Source: an uncultured Burkholderiales bacterium (GTDB lineage: Bacteria; Pseudomonadota; Gammaproteobacteria; Burkholderiales; Burkholderiaceae_E). From it: a DNA stretch of 64,000 bases. Each line of letters begins with the position of its first letter. The first letter of the stretch is position 1. Of the stretch, positions 45,822 through 54,663 are shown piece by piece. The notes under the pieces are model-generated. The model did not search any database. It had not been told where the DNA came from and worked only from the letters and a program-made list of their open reading frames with translations. The DNA lies in the NCBI GenBank assembly GCA_902826305.1, contig CADEEH010000003.1, positions 23,359-87,358 on the forward strand, read 5' to 3'. Made by a program: the position numbers and the translations under genes.

Positions 45822-46733
45822 TCAACGACCGGACAGCTGCGCCGATACCCAGCGCACCACCGCATCGCGGCTGCGAAACGCGTCACACGACCGGGCCGGC
45901 ACTTCAGGATGGCGCTGGGCCCACATCCGCGACAACGCGTCGCCGGGACCGATCTCCAGCACACAGGCCGGGCGGCGGGCGTGGATCGCATCCATGCACT
46001 CGTCCCAGCGGACGGTGGCCGCGATCTGCTCGGCCAGCGCTTCGGTCGCGCCGCCGGCATCGTCGACCCGGCCCCGTGTGTTGGTGAACAGGATCGCGGC
46101 CGGCCGTTTCACCGGCACCGCAGCCAGGGTCCGGGCGAACTCGGTGACCGCGGCGCGCATCAGTGGTGTGTGCGAGGCCACGCCGATCGGCAGCGCGGTG
46201 ACGCGCGCGCCAGCCGCGGCCGCGGCGTGACCGGCGGCATCGATCGCACGCCGGGTGCCGCCCAGCACGACGCTGTCGATGCCGTTGCGGATCGCAATCG
46301 ACGCGCCGGTGACTGTGCACAGCGGTTCGATCGCGGCGGGATCGAGACCGGTCACGCCGATCATCGCGCCAGGCGCGAGAGCCGCACACCGGTCCATCGC
46401 CTCGGCGCGGGACACGGCCAGGTCGACCGCGGACGATGCATCGAACACGCCGGCGGCGCAGAACGCGGCCAGTTCCCCGACGCTGTACCCGGCGACACAC
46501 GCGGGTGCCGGCAGGTCCGGCGCGAGCTGCTCCCAGGCCGCGCTGGCGGTCGCGGTGAGCAACACCTGCGCGTGGCGATTGGACGACGCCCACGCCGGAT
46601 CGGCCAGACCCGTGCGCCAGTCGGTCGTGCCCAGCCGTCGGCCGATCCTCGCCAGCAGCGCGGCGTCGTCGAGCCACGGCAACATCGCCGGATGCTGGGC
46701 GCCCTGGCCGGCGAACAGCAGCGCGACACTCAT
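45822..46733 (-). CDS. mdcH: Malonate decarboxylase epsilon subunit (malonyl-CoA transacylase)
   Basis: 303 residues, FabD-like fold. FAGQGAQHPAML is the oxyanion loop; the nucleophile is Ser84 in AGYSVGELAAF; PIGVASHTPLM carries the catalytic His; VLEIGPGDALSRM ends the domain. MdcH loads malonate onto the acyl carrier MdcC at start-up. Last gene of the mdc operon, 10 bases after mdcB. Confidence 0.9.
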   Translation of the reverse strand: MSVALLFAGQGAQHPAMLPWLDDAALLARIGRRLGTTDWRTGLADPAWASSNRHAQVLLTATASAAWEQLAPDLPAPACVAGYSVGELAAFCAAGVFDASSAVDLAVSRAEAMDRCAALAPGAMIGVTGLDPAAIEPLCTVTGASIAIRNGIDSVVLGGTRRAIDAAGHAAAAAGARVTALPIGVASHTPLMRAAVTEFARTLAAVPVKRPAAILFTNTRGRVDDAGGATEALAEQIAATVRWDECMDAIHARRPACVLEIGPGDALSRMWAQRHPEVPARSCDAFRSRDAVVRWVSAQLSGR

Positions 46734-46743
46734 CCGGTCCTCT

Positions 46744-47664
46744 TCATCCGGGGGACAACGCGCCGAGCCGCTGCAGCCAGCACACCGCACCGAGCATGTC
46801 GGCGGCACCGCCCGGTGACAGGCGACGGCGGACGAATTCGCGACCGATCGCCTCGGCCGCGGCGATGCCGCCGGGACGCGCTGCGCCCCCGTCGGCAAGG
46901 AAGCCCCGGGCGAGTTGCTGCGCATCACGCAGCCCCTGCAGGCCACCACGATGGGCGAGGTTGCTGTCGTCGAGGGTCGCGATCACGGCGAACAGCGTGT
47001 CGAGCCGTGCATCGCGGCGGGTGAGGCCGCGCGCCTGGGCATCGACCGCCGCCGGCACCGCGACCTCGAACAACACCGGAAAGCCGAGCGCGGCCTCGAC
47101 GCCGGCGCTGCGCAATCCGTGGCGCCGTGCGGCACGACCGCCCGGCAGCGTCGACGGCCGTTGCGCGCGGACGGCCAGTGCGTCTCCCCAGCGGGCCAGC
47201 AGCGTGTGCCGCAGTTCCGGCGCCCTCGCCACACGGCCTTCGGCCGCCAACGCGCCGGCCGCCGCGCACAGCAGCCCGAGCAGGAAGATCGCGCCGCGGT
47301 GGGTGTTGATGCCGCCGGTGGCTGCCATCATCCGGGCTTCGGCGTCGATGCCGCAGCGTTCGAGCGCGGTGAACGGCGCGCCCTCGGCGCCGAGCCGGGC
47401 GATCCGAGTGAAGTAGCCACGCAGCGCGAACAGGCTGCCGATGAAATGGCGCGCATCCATGTCGTCATGGCTGCCGGCGTCGGTCAGCGTGACCAGGCCG
47501 GGTTTGGGCGACAGCGCGAGTTCGTCGTACAACGCCAGGCATGCGGCGCGGCCGATCGCGACGCTGTCGGGGACACCGGTGCACGCGGTCGGCGGGGGGG
47601 CACCGAGCCGCGGGTCGGTGCCGGCGTGGTTCACGCCATCGCGGTTCACGCTCTCGTGGCTCAT
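46744..47664 (-). CDS. mdcB: Triphosphoribosyl-dephospho-CoA synthase, MdcB/CitG family
   Basis: 306 residues. Family hallmarks: ALYDELALSPKPGLVTLTD, broken here as ELALSPKPGLV, GSHDDMDARHF, ATGGINTHRGAIFLLG and DDSNLAHRGGLQGL. It makes the 2'-(5''-triphosphoribosyl)-3'-dephospho-CoA precursor of the MdcC prosthetic group from ATP and dephospho-CoA. Start at 47664 overlaps mdcG's stop by four bases. A long upstream frame is spurious. Confidence 0.9.
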   Translation of the reverse strand: MSHESVNRDGVNHAGTDPRLGAPPPTACTGVPDSVAIGRAACLALYDELALSPKPGLVTLTDAGSHDDMDARHFIGSLFALRGYFTRIARLGAEGAPFTALERCGIDAEARMMAATGGINTHRGAIFLLGLLCAAAGALAAEGRVARAPELRHTLLARWGDALAVRAQRPSTLPGGRAARRHGLRSAGVEAALGFPVLFEVAVPAAVDAQARGLTRRDARLDTLFAVIATLDDSNLAHRGGLQGLRDAQQLARGFLADGGAARPGGIAAAEAIGREFVRRRLSPGGAADMLGAVCWLQRLGALSPG

Positions 47665-48383
47665 GCGTCCGCCCTCGCCGCGACGAATCGTTCCGCCGAC
47701 GACACCATCGAGACGTCGTCGATCGTCTTCACCATCAACGCGGCCCGTTCGCCGGCACGCCAGGGCAGCCACTCGCGCCAGGCCACCGCGGCACCGTCGG
47801 CGAACATCAGCTCGCCGTCGAGGCGGGGCAGTGTGGAGCCGGCCGCCTGAAGGCAGCGCACACATGCGTCCGCCTGCCCGGCGTCGTCCACGGCCAGCAG
47901 CAGGTCGAGATCCGAGCCCGGGCGCAGGTGATCGAGCCCGGTGATCATCTGCCAGCCATGACTGCCGAAGACGCGGGCGACGACACCGAGTGCACGCAGC
48001 GCCGCCGCGAGCCGGCCGGCATCGGCGCGTGCATCGGGCGGCAGCACCGCGCCGATCGCATCGAGCCGGGGACAGTCGTCGATGCGCCGGATGTGGTCAC
48101 GGTCGATCGCCACCGCGAGGCGCCGGCGTTGCCAGCGACCGGGTGCGGGCAGGCCGAGGGCGAGTGTGCCGGTGGCCGCTCCCCGACCCGACGCCTGTCG
48201 TGCCACCACCAGCGGCAGATCGTGGGCGGCCCAGTGCCGGATGCAGTCGCGGGCGGCCGGATCCCATGCCCGATCGAGCAGCACGTGCCAACCGGTGCGG
48301 GTCGGCCAGGCCAGCTGATGGCGCTGCAGGCGTTCGGTCGTGGCCATCCGGGTGGCGTCCTGCGTCGTGTCGAGGGTGTGCAT
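47661..48383 (-). CDS. mdcG: Phosphoribosyl-dephospho-CoA transferase
   Basis: 240 residues, nucleotidyltransferase-like fold: GSHGWQMITGLDHLRPGSDLDLLL has the G-S and D-x-D catalytic features (GSHGW, SDLDLLL). MdcG attaches the triphosphoribosyl-dephospho-CoA made by MdcB to the Ser of MdcC. A second start, MATTERLQRH, 12 residues in, is also possible. Between mdcE (20 bases) and mdcB (overlap). Confidence 0.88.
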   Translation of the reverse strand: MHTLDTTQDATRMATTERLQRHQLAWPTRTGWHVLLDRAWDPAARDCIRHWAAHDLPLVVARQASGRGAATGTLALGLPAPGRWQRRRLAVAIDRDHIRRIDDCPRLDAIGAVLPPDARADAGRLAAALRALGVVARVFGSHGWQMITGLDHLRPGSDLDLLLAVDDAGQADACVRCLQAAGSTLPRLDGELMFADGAAVAWREWLPWRAGERAALMVKTIDDVSMVSSAERFVAARADA

Positions 48384-48403
48384 CGGAGCGACCTGTCGGC
48401 GCG

Positions 48404-49114
48404 TCACGCGGCGTCGAGCACCCGGGTGATCACGTCGGCGGCCAACCGCCGTCCGCCGCGATCGGCGCCGTCGCGGGCGCGTTCGTCCCGGGTCGGCGCG
48501 TCGGCGAGCGCCTCGCGCAGGCACGCCGCCAGATCGCCACGCCACAACCTGCGCACGCCACCCATCGCGACATAGTTGTCGACCCCGGGGGCGAACACCG
48601 GGTTCGCCTTGGACAGCTCGGTCAGCATCACCTCCGGCAGCTTGGTCACCCGGGCCATCGCCGGGATCCGCATCACGCGGATCTCGGCTTCGGGCAAGGC
48701 ATCACAGGCGTCGGCGATCAGGCCCGAGGTGATGAAACCGCCCGACAGCGCCTGGTCGTAGACGACACCGAGCACCCGATGGCCGCCACGCCGCGCGGCA
48801 TCGATCGTCATGCCCAGGTGGGCCATCGCGCGATTGATGCCGAGCAGTTCGTCACGGCGCCGGAGCTGCTGGCCCTGCGTGTCGATCAGCAGCAGGATCG
48901 GCCGACCCGGATGGCGGCGAATCGTCTCGAGGACCGCGTGGGCCTGTGCCAGCGCCAGTCGCACGCCGATCGGCGCATGGTGGGTGGTGCCGATCACGGT
49001 CAGCGGCCGGCCGTCGAAGACGACGGTGCCATGCAGGAAATCGCCGTCGGCGGCGATGCCGTGCAGGCCGTGGTCGGTGCCGAACAGCGCGACCGCGAGA
49101 TCCTTCCAGTTCAT
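48404..49114 (-). CDS. mdcE: Malonate decarboxylase gamma subunit
   Basis: 236 residues, carboxyltransferase-like crotonase fold: HAPIGVRLALAQAHAVLE, ILLLIDTQGQQLRRRDELLG, VYDQALSGGFITSGL, and IRVMRIPAMARVTKLP. With MdcD it forms the decarboxylase that releases CO2 from malonyl-S-ACP. Its ATG overlaps the mdcD stop by four bases. Confidence 0.92.
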   Translation of the reverse strand: MNWKDLAVALFGTDHGLHGIAADGDFLHGTVVFDGRPLTVIGTTHHAPIGVRLALAQAHAVLETIRRHPGRPILLLIDTQGQQLRRRDELLGINRAMAHLGMTIDAARRGGHRVLGVVYDQALSGGFITSGLIADACDALPEAEIRVMRIPAMARVTKLPEVMLTELSKANPVFAPGVDNYVAMGGVRRLWRGDLAACLREALADAPTRDERARDGADRGGRRLAADVITRVLDAA

Positions 49115-50013
49115 CCCTCGACTCCCTCGATGCTTGCGGCCGGACGCAGCGCCCGGACCCGATCGACGTCCGCATCGGCGACACGATCCGCGTCGGTGAC
49201 ACCGAGCCGTGTCCACAGCGTCACCGCGTCGTCGCTGTCGGCGACCGGCTCGTCGAGCAGCGCCTGCCGCCGCGCGAGCAACGCGTGTTCGGCCTCGAGC
49301 CGCGCGACCGTCACCGGCCGCGACATGAGCATCGCGTCGATCGCTGCCGCGCGAAACGCCGCCACGTCGTCCTCGACCAGCGCGTCGCAGTCGCCCGACA
49401 GCCAGCGATGTTTGCCGCCGGTGGTCCGCCAGACGAGTGCACGATCGCGCGAGTCGAACTCCTCGACGCCGTGTGAGGCCTCGATCACCTCGGGCCCGGA
49501 CATGCCGAGCCTGCCGATGTCGCTCATCACCACGTGGTCGGCGCAGCGCGCGACGATGCCCATCCCGCCGAAGCATCCGTTGGACCCGCCGATCAGGACG
49601 ATCACCGGCGTGCCGGCGGCGCGTACATCGAGCACCGCGCGCATCACTTCGGAGACCGCGATCAGGCCGGCATTGGCCTCGTGCAGTCGCACCCCGCCGG
49701 ACTCCGCGAGCAGCAGCACCGCCGTCGGGCGGTCGCGCAGCGCCCGCCGCAGCAGGCCGACCAGCTTCGCGCCGTGCACCTCGCCGACGCCACCGCCCAT
49801 GAACTCGCCTTCCTGCGCGGCGACGAAGACCTCGCGACCGTCCAGCATCGCGCGTCCGATCGCCACGCCGTCGTCGAACGCCGAGGGCACACCGAGCACC
49901 GCGAGATGTGGACTGCTCACCCGGGCCGACGGCGGCAGCCACTCGTGGAAACTGCCGGCATCGAACACGCGGGCGAGCCGCTCGCGCGCCGAACATTCGG
50001 CATAGCTGATCAT
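49111..50013 (-). CDS. mdcD: Malonate decarboxylase beta subunit
   Basis: 300 residues. Landmarks: GREVFVAAQEGEFMGGGVGE, LLLAESGGVRLHEANAGL, and GGSNGCFGGMGIVARCADH (glycine-rich oxyanion hole). It pairs with MdcE as the acyl-decarboxylase. The start overlaps the mdcC stop (ATGA) and the end overlaps mdcE, giving tightly coupled translation. Confidence 0.92.
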   Translation of the reverse strand: MISYAECSARERLARVFDAGSFHEWLPPSARVSSPHLAVLGVPSAFDDGVAIGRAMLDGREVFVAAQEGEFMGGGVGEVHGAKLVGLLRRALRDRPTAVLLLAESGGVRLHEANAGLIAVSEVMRAVLDVRAAGTPVIVLIGGSNGCFGGMGIVARCADHVVMSDIGRLGMSGPEVIEASHGVEEFDSRDRALVWRTTGGKHRWLSGDCDALVEDDVAAFRAAAIDAMLMSRPVTVARLEAEHALLARRQALLDEPVADSDDAVTLWTRLGVTDADRVADADVDRVRALRPAASIEGVEG

Positions 50014-50342
50014 GGCCGGGCTCCTGTCATCTCGGCGATGGCCTGGTCGAGCCGCAGGCTCACCACCGCGGGCGTCGCGCCCATGTCGTTGATCGAGATC
50101 GTCAGCCCCGCCAGCGGGTGGCGACCGTGGAAGTCGTCCAGGACCGCCTTCCAGATCGGCCCGAAGCCACGCGCCGAGGTCTCGACGTGCACGTTCAGGG
50201 CCGCGCCGCCGTCGGCCTCGAGCAGCACCTCGAGGTTGCCCGAGCCGACGACGCCGACCAGCACCGGCGGGAACCGGCCCGCGGGCCTGCCGCCGCCGTA
50301 GGAAAACTCCAGGGTCTCGATGCCCGGGGTCGGTGGGTTCAT
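50010..50342 (-). CDS. mdcC: Malonate decarboxylase delta subunit (acyl carrier protein)
   Basis: 110 residues. The prosthetic group attaches to Ser34 in VGSGNLEVLLE, which is conserved. Other landmarks: ETLEFSYGGGRP, SARGFGPIWKAVLDDF and LTISINDMGATPAVVSLRL. It carries acetyl or malonyl thioesters between MdcA and MdcDE. Spaced 10 bases after mdcA's stop. Confidence 0.92.
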   Translation of the reverse strand: MNPPTPGIETLEFSYGGGRPAGRFPPVLVGVVGSGNLEVLLEADGGAALNVHVETSARGFGPIWKAVLDDFHGRHPLAGLTISINDMGATPAVVSLRLDQAIAEMTGARP

Positions 50343-50352
50343 TGCCGATCTC

Positions 50353-52047
50353 CTACCAGTTCCGGAATCGTTTGGGCGGCCGGTACAGGCCACCGGAGGC
50401 ACGCACCAGGTCGCGCATCGTGCGCGCCGCGAGCAGATTGCGGGTCGCGTCGCGCGGATCGATCCCGAGGTCCTGTGCCCGCCGGATCACGCCGCGGTCG
50501 CGCAGGTTCTCCACCATGCGCCGATCGCGCCCGAGGCCGACCGCGGTGTAGCCGGCGACCCCGCGCACCGCCTGCTCGCGTTCCGCGTCGTTGCGACAGA
50601 GCAGCAGGTTGGCGATGCCTTCTTCGGTCAGGATGTGGCTGACGTCCTCGCCGTAGATCATGATCGGCGGCAGCGGCATGCCCGACTGCTCGGCCAGTTG
50701 CCACGCGTCCAGCGTCTCGACGAACGCCGGTTGCATGTGTTCGCGGAACGTCTCGACCATCTGCACCACCAGCTTCTGTCCGCGCGGCGTGCCGGCGGCC
50801 CCGGTGCGTCCGGCGCGCGCTTCGCGACCGGCCTTCAGCCACGCCGGACTGACGTGGCGGCGCCCGCGGGCGTCGGCGCCCATGTTGGGCGCGCCACCGA
50901 AGCCGGCGATCCGCCCCAGCGTGGCCGTGGAACTGTTGCCGTGGAGGTCGATCTGCAGCGTCGAGCCGATGAACAGGTCGCAGGCGTAATGGCCGGCGGC
51001 CTGGCAGAACGCACGGTTGCTGCGCAGGCTGCCGTCGGGTCCGGTGAAGAACACGTCGGAGCGGGCGCGGATGTAGTCCTCCATGCCGAGCTCGGAGCCG
51101 AACGAGTGGATGGTGTCGACCCAGCCGGCCTCGATCGCCGGGATCAGCGCCGGATGCGGATTGAGCGCCCAGTGGCGGCCGATCCGGCCCTTGAGGCCGA
51201 GCGATTCGGCGTAGGTCGGCAGCAGCAGTTCGATCGCCGCGGTATCGAAGCCGATGCCGTGGTTCAGTCGCTGCACGCCGTATTCCGCGTAGATGCCCTT
51301 GATCGCCATCATCGCCATCAGCACCTGGATCTCGCTGATCTGCGCCGGATCGCGGGTGAACAGCGGCTCGATGAAGTTCGGTCGCGGCGCCTTGACGACA
51401 AAACCGACCCAGTCGGCCGGGATGTCGATCCGCGGCAGCTTGGTCGTGCGCGCGTCGACCAGCTCGTTGACCTGGGCGATCACCAGGCCGCCGGAGAATG
51501 CGGTCGCCTCGGCGATCGCCGGCGTGTCCTCGGTGTTCGGGCCGGTGTACAGGTTGCCGTCGGTATCGGCCGCCTGTGCGGCGACCAGCGCCACCTTCGG
51601 CGTCAGGTCGACGAAGTAGCGCGCGAACAGTTCCAGGTAGGTGTGGATCGCACCGATCTCGATGCGTCCGGTCGATACCAGTTGCGCGAGCCGTGCGCCC
51701 TGCGGTCCGGAGAAGCTGAAATCGAGTCGCGACGCGATGCCGTTCTCGAACACGTCCAGGTGTTCGGGCAGCGCGAGCACCGACTGCACCATGTGCAGGC
51801 TGTGCACGCGCCGCGGATCCAGACCCACCAGCGCCCGGGCGAGGAAGTCGGCCTGTTTCTGGTTGTTGCCCTCGAGGCAGACGCGGTCACCCGGCTCGAT
51901 CACCGCCTCCAGCAGGTCGGCGATCGATCCGGTGGCCACGACCTTGCCGGCGAGGTTCGCGCCCAGCGCTTCGGCAGCGCGGGTCAGTCGGGCCGCCCGC
52001 GCGTCGGCACGCGAGGTCCAGTGTCGCTGGGCGGTGGAGGCGGACAT
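50353..52047 (-). CDS. mdcA: Malonate decarboxylase alpha subunit (acetyl-ACP:malonate ACP transferase)
   Basis: 564 residues, CoA-transferase family. Landmarks: CLEGNNQKQADFLARAL, NTEDTPAIAEATAFSGG, WVGFVVKAPRPNFIEPLFTRDP and GSTLQIDLHGNSSTATLGRI. It swaps acetyl on MdcC for malonyl. Starts at ATG 52047, GTG 52056 or TTG 52083 are in frame; AAGGA fits the GTG best, the ATG gives the most usual N-terminus. The carrier gene's stop lies just upstream. Confidence 0.92.
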   Translation of the reverse strand: MSASTAQRHWTSRADARAARLTRAAEALGANLAGKVVATGSIADLLEAVIEPGDRVCLEGNNQKQADFLARALVGLDPRRVHSLHMVQSVLALPEHLDVFENGIASRLDFSFSGPQGARLAQLVSTGRIEIGAIHTYLELFARYFVDLTPKVALVAAQAADTDGNLYTGPNTEDTPAIAEATAFSGGLVIAQVNELVDARTTKLPRIDIPADWVGFVVKAPRPNFIEPLFTRDPAQISEIQVLMAMMAIKGIYAEYGVQRLNHGIGFDTAAIELLLPTYAESLGLKGRIGRHWALNPHPALIPAIEAGWVDTIHSFGSELGMEDYIRARSDVFFTGPDGSLRSNRAFCQAAGHYACDLFIGSTLQIDLHGNSSTATLGRIAGFGGAPNMGADARGRRHVSPAWLKAGREARAGRTGAAGTPRGQKLVVQMVETFREHMQPAFVETLDAWQLAEQSGMPLPPIMIYGEDVSHILTEEGIANLLLCRNDAEREQAVRGVAGYTAVGLGRDRRMVENLRDRGVIRRAQDLGIDPRDATRNLLAARTMRDLVRASGGLYRPPKRFRNW

Positions 52048-52072
52048 CGTGGGCACGGGATTCCTTGGTGCG

Positions 52073-53455
52073 TCAGAGGACAACGAAGAGCAGCCAGACG
52101 AGCACCGGCGCGAGCACGGTGATGATCGCGCCGTAGATCATCAGCTGGCGGAAGAACAGGTCGCGATCGACGCCTTTGGCGTTGGCGAGCACAAGTGCGC
52201 CGTTGGTCGAGAACGGGCTGACGTCGACGATGGTCGAGGAGACCGCCATCGCGGCGATGAAGCCGATCGCGCCGACACCGCTGCCGCCTTGCAGGAACGG
52301 CACCGCGAGCGGGATCAGCGAGCCGAGCACCGCGGTCGACGAGGCGAACGCGGACACGATCGCCCCGACCAGGCACAGCAGCAGCGCGGCCATCAGCGGC
52401 GAGGTGAGTCCGGCGACGCTGTGGCCGACGAACTCGATCGTGCCCATCTTGTCCATCACGCCGACGTAGGTGCTGACCCCGACGATCAGCATGATCTCGG
52501 GCCACGACACCTGGCCGAGCGCGCGCTTCTGCAGGTTGGGGGCGATCAGGCTCAGCACCAGGCCGATGGTGATCGAGACGAAGCCGATGTCGAGCTTGAA
52601 GAGCAGCGTGAGCACCGCCAGCGCGATCAAGCCGGCGACGGTGGCCATCTGGTAGCCACGCGAGCCGCCACCGCCCGCCGGCCCGGCCGGGTCGAGCATC
52701 GAGTCGTCGCCGTGTGCCGCGGTCCGGCGCTCCTCACCCATCGATTCGGCCTCGGCATCGCCGTAGACCTGCGCGCCACCCTGGGCCGTCGTCACCGCGA
52801 CCGGCACCGTCGGCGCCGATCCGGCGTTTGTCGCCACCTCGGCCCTTCGCCGCAGCAGCTGGGCGCCGCCCATCAGGAAGAACAGCAGCACCGAGACCGC
52901 GAAGTTCACGCCCAGGCTGGCCAGCATCGTCGACAACTCGCTCAGCGGCAATCCGGCCTTGGCGACGATCTTGTTGGTGATCCCGCCGTAGATGCTGATC
53001 GGCGAGAAGCCGCCGGCCTGTGCGCCGTGCACCACCAGCAGGCCCATCATCAGCGGGTTGATCGCGTACTTGGCCGCGAAGCCGAGGGCAATCGGCGCGA
53101 TGATCGCGACCGCCGCGGGGCTCACCGCGCCGACCGAGGTCAGCAGCGCCGCGATGAAGAACATGATCCAGGGGATCGCCGCGATCCGGCCGCGCACGGC
53201 GCGCACCGCCAGGCGCACCAGCCAGTCGATCGTGCCGTTGTTCTGGGCCAGCGCGAACAGGTAGGTGATGCCGACCAGCGTCAGGAACAGGTCCGCCGGG
53301 AATCCGGCCATGATCGCCTTGGTATTCATGCCGGCGACCAGCGTGCCCACCAGGAAGGCGCCGACGAACGCGATCACCCCCATGTTGATCGGCAGCGCCG
53401 TCGCCAGCACGAACATGCCTGCCAGCGCGTAGATCGAGATCCAATGGCCAGTCAT
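52073..53455 (-). CDS. MatC-like dicarboxylate (malonate) carrier
   Basis: 460 residues, about a dozen helices in two halves joined by a hydrophilic loop (about 215-275, with EVATNAGSAPTVPVAVTTAQ). The first half resembles the MatC N-terminal domain (FLVGTLVAGMNTKAIMAGFP, SVGAVSPAAVAIIAPIALGF); the second half is of the ion-transporter type (STIVDVSPFSTNGALVLANA). Placed directly before mdcA, it should import malonate. Other mdc clusters use MdcF or MdcLM, so this is an alternative carrier. Confidence 0.85.
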   Translation of the reverse strand: MTGHWISIYALAGMFVLATALPINMGVIAFVGAFLVGTLVAGMNTKAIMAGFPADLFLTLVGITYLFALAQNNGTIDWLVRLAVRAVRGRIAAIPWIMFFIAALLTSVGAVSPAAVAIIAPIALGFAAKYAINPLMMGLLVVHGAQAGGFSPISIYGGITNKIVAKAGLPLSELSTMLASLGVNFAVSVLLFFLMGGAQLLRRRAEVATNAGSAPTVPVAVTTAQGGAQVYGDAEAESMGEERRTAAHGDDSMLDPAGPAGGGGSRGYQMATVAGLIALAVLTLLFKLDIGFVSITIGLVLSLIAPNLQKRALGQVSWPEIMLIVGVSTYVGVMDKMGTIEFVGHSVAGLTSPLMAALLLCLVGAIVSAFASSTAVLGSLIPLAVPFLQGGSGVGAIGFIAAMAVSSTIVDVSPFSTNGALVLANAKGVDRDLFFRQLMIYGAIITVLAPVLVWLLFVVL

Positions 53456-53530
53456 CGAAAGTCTCCCGGAGTTGTCTTCCGGCGCGGGCTGTGCCGCGCC
53501 GTGTGTCCTGGGGAGAACCTTACGAATCGC

Positions 53531-53556
53531 GCCCGGGACGATCAATCAACCCGGGC
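53531..53556. promoter_or_regulatory. Inverted repeat upstream of the malonate operon
   Basis: GCCCGGG (53531-53537) and CCCGGGC (53550-53556) are exact inverted copies around a 12-base A/T-richer spacer (ACGATCAATCAA), 76 bases before the carrier gene's ATG and 72 bases after the LysR stop. Two readings: an operator for the malonate regulator, or a stem ending the regulator's transcript (no T-run follows). The first seems likelier given the promoter position. Confidence 0.45.
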
Positions 53557-53627
53557 GACGGATGTTTACGCGGGATGAAACGGTGACCGGGGCGCTCGCC
53601 CGGCCGGGGCCGGGTCGATCGGGTCCG

Positions 53628-54542
53628 TCAGCGCGAGCCGGCGCGCACGGCGCGGCAGACGGCGAGCAGGGCCAGCAGGTTGGGGTCGCGTTCGCGTGTA
53701 CGCAGGAAACACACACCGATCCGCTGGTGCATCCTGAACTTCTCCTGCAGCCGGATCAGCCGGGCGGACGCGGGCAGCACGTCGCGCACCCGTCCCGGAA
53801 GCAGCGTGCAGCCGACCCCGCCGCCGACCAGGTTCATCAGCGAGAAGATGTCGTCGGTACGCATCACCACCTGCGGCGTGAAGCCGGCGATGCGGAACGC
53901 CTCGACGAAGCCGTCGTAGGTGACGAAACCCTCGCTCAGGCTGACGAAGTGCTCGTCGGCGCAGGTCGACAGATCGACCTCGGTCGAGGCGGCGTGGCGC
54001 GAGGAGGCCGGTGCCGCGAAGTGGATCTCGTCCTCGAACAGCAGTTCGGCCTCGAGATCGGCCGTGCCCTCGGGCATGCCCATCAGCGCCGCGTCGATCA
54101 CGCCGTCGCGCAGCTTGCGGGCCAGGTCGGTGTTCGAGCCGAGCACCAGTTCGGTCTGCACCTCGGGCCGGCGCAGCTTGATGCCCATGATCACCGACGG
54201 CACGGTGCCGTGGGTCAGCGAATACAACGATCCGATCCGCAGGTGGTCGGCCGCGTAGCCGCCGATCTCGCGGGTCGTCCGGACGCCTTCGGCCATCAGT
54301 CGCAACACGTCGCGGGCGACCTCCGCCAGGGCCAGGGCCGCGTCGTTCGGCTTCAGGTTGCGTCCCTCGAGCCGGAACAGCGTGCACCGCGTTCCGGTCT
54401 CCAGCGAGTGCAGCGCGCGGTGGACGCTGACGGTGCTGGTGCCCAGGCGCTCGGCGGCCCGCGCCAGGTTGCCGCTCTCCATGAAGGCGAGCAGGATCTC
54501 CAGCTTGCGGAAGGTGATCTCTTCGTCGATGCGTGCCGACAT
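53628..54542 (-). CDS. LysR-family regulator of malonate genes
   Basis: 304 residues. HTH: AFMESGNLARAAERLGTSTV with SVHRALHSLET; effector domain follows with RIGSLYSLTHGTVP. It is transcribed in the same direction as, and immediately before, the mdc operon, where malonate-sensing MdcR-type regulators sit in other bacteria. It probably activates the operon when malonate is present; the inverted repeat at 53531-53556 is a candidate target. Confidence 0.85.
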   Translation of the reverse strand: MSARIDEEITFRKLEILLAFMESGNLARAAERLGTSTVSVHRALHSLETGTRCTLFRLEGRNLKPNDAALALAEVARDVLRLMAEGVRTTREIGGYAADHLRIGSLYSLTHGTVPSVIMGIKLRRPEVQTELVLGSNTDLARKLRDGVIDAALMGMPEGTADLEAELLFEDEIHFAAPASSRHAASTEVDLSTCADEHFVSLSEGFVTYDGFVEAFRIAGFTPQVVMRTDDIFSLMNLVGGGVGCTLLPGRVRDVLPASARLIRLQEKFRMHQRIGVCFLRTRERDPNLLALLAVCRAVRAGSR

Positions 54543-54663
54543 GGTCAGTTCGCTCCGCGGGGCCGGTCCCGCCCGGCGATGGTACGTCGCCGGGTCGGCG
54601 ATTGCACCGTCCGGCCGCGGGCGGTGGGGCGTGAGGCCCGGCGCGGGCCATCGCGGACGACCG

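Noticed and set aside
45397..45825. Longer 142-residue version of the small DUF4440-like protein
   Set aside because: The extra N-terminal part is Arg/Pro-rich with no secondary-structure pattern; the ATG at 45660 is the better start.
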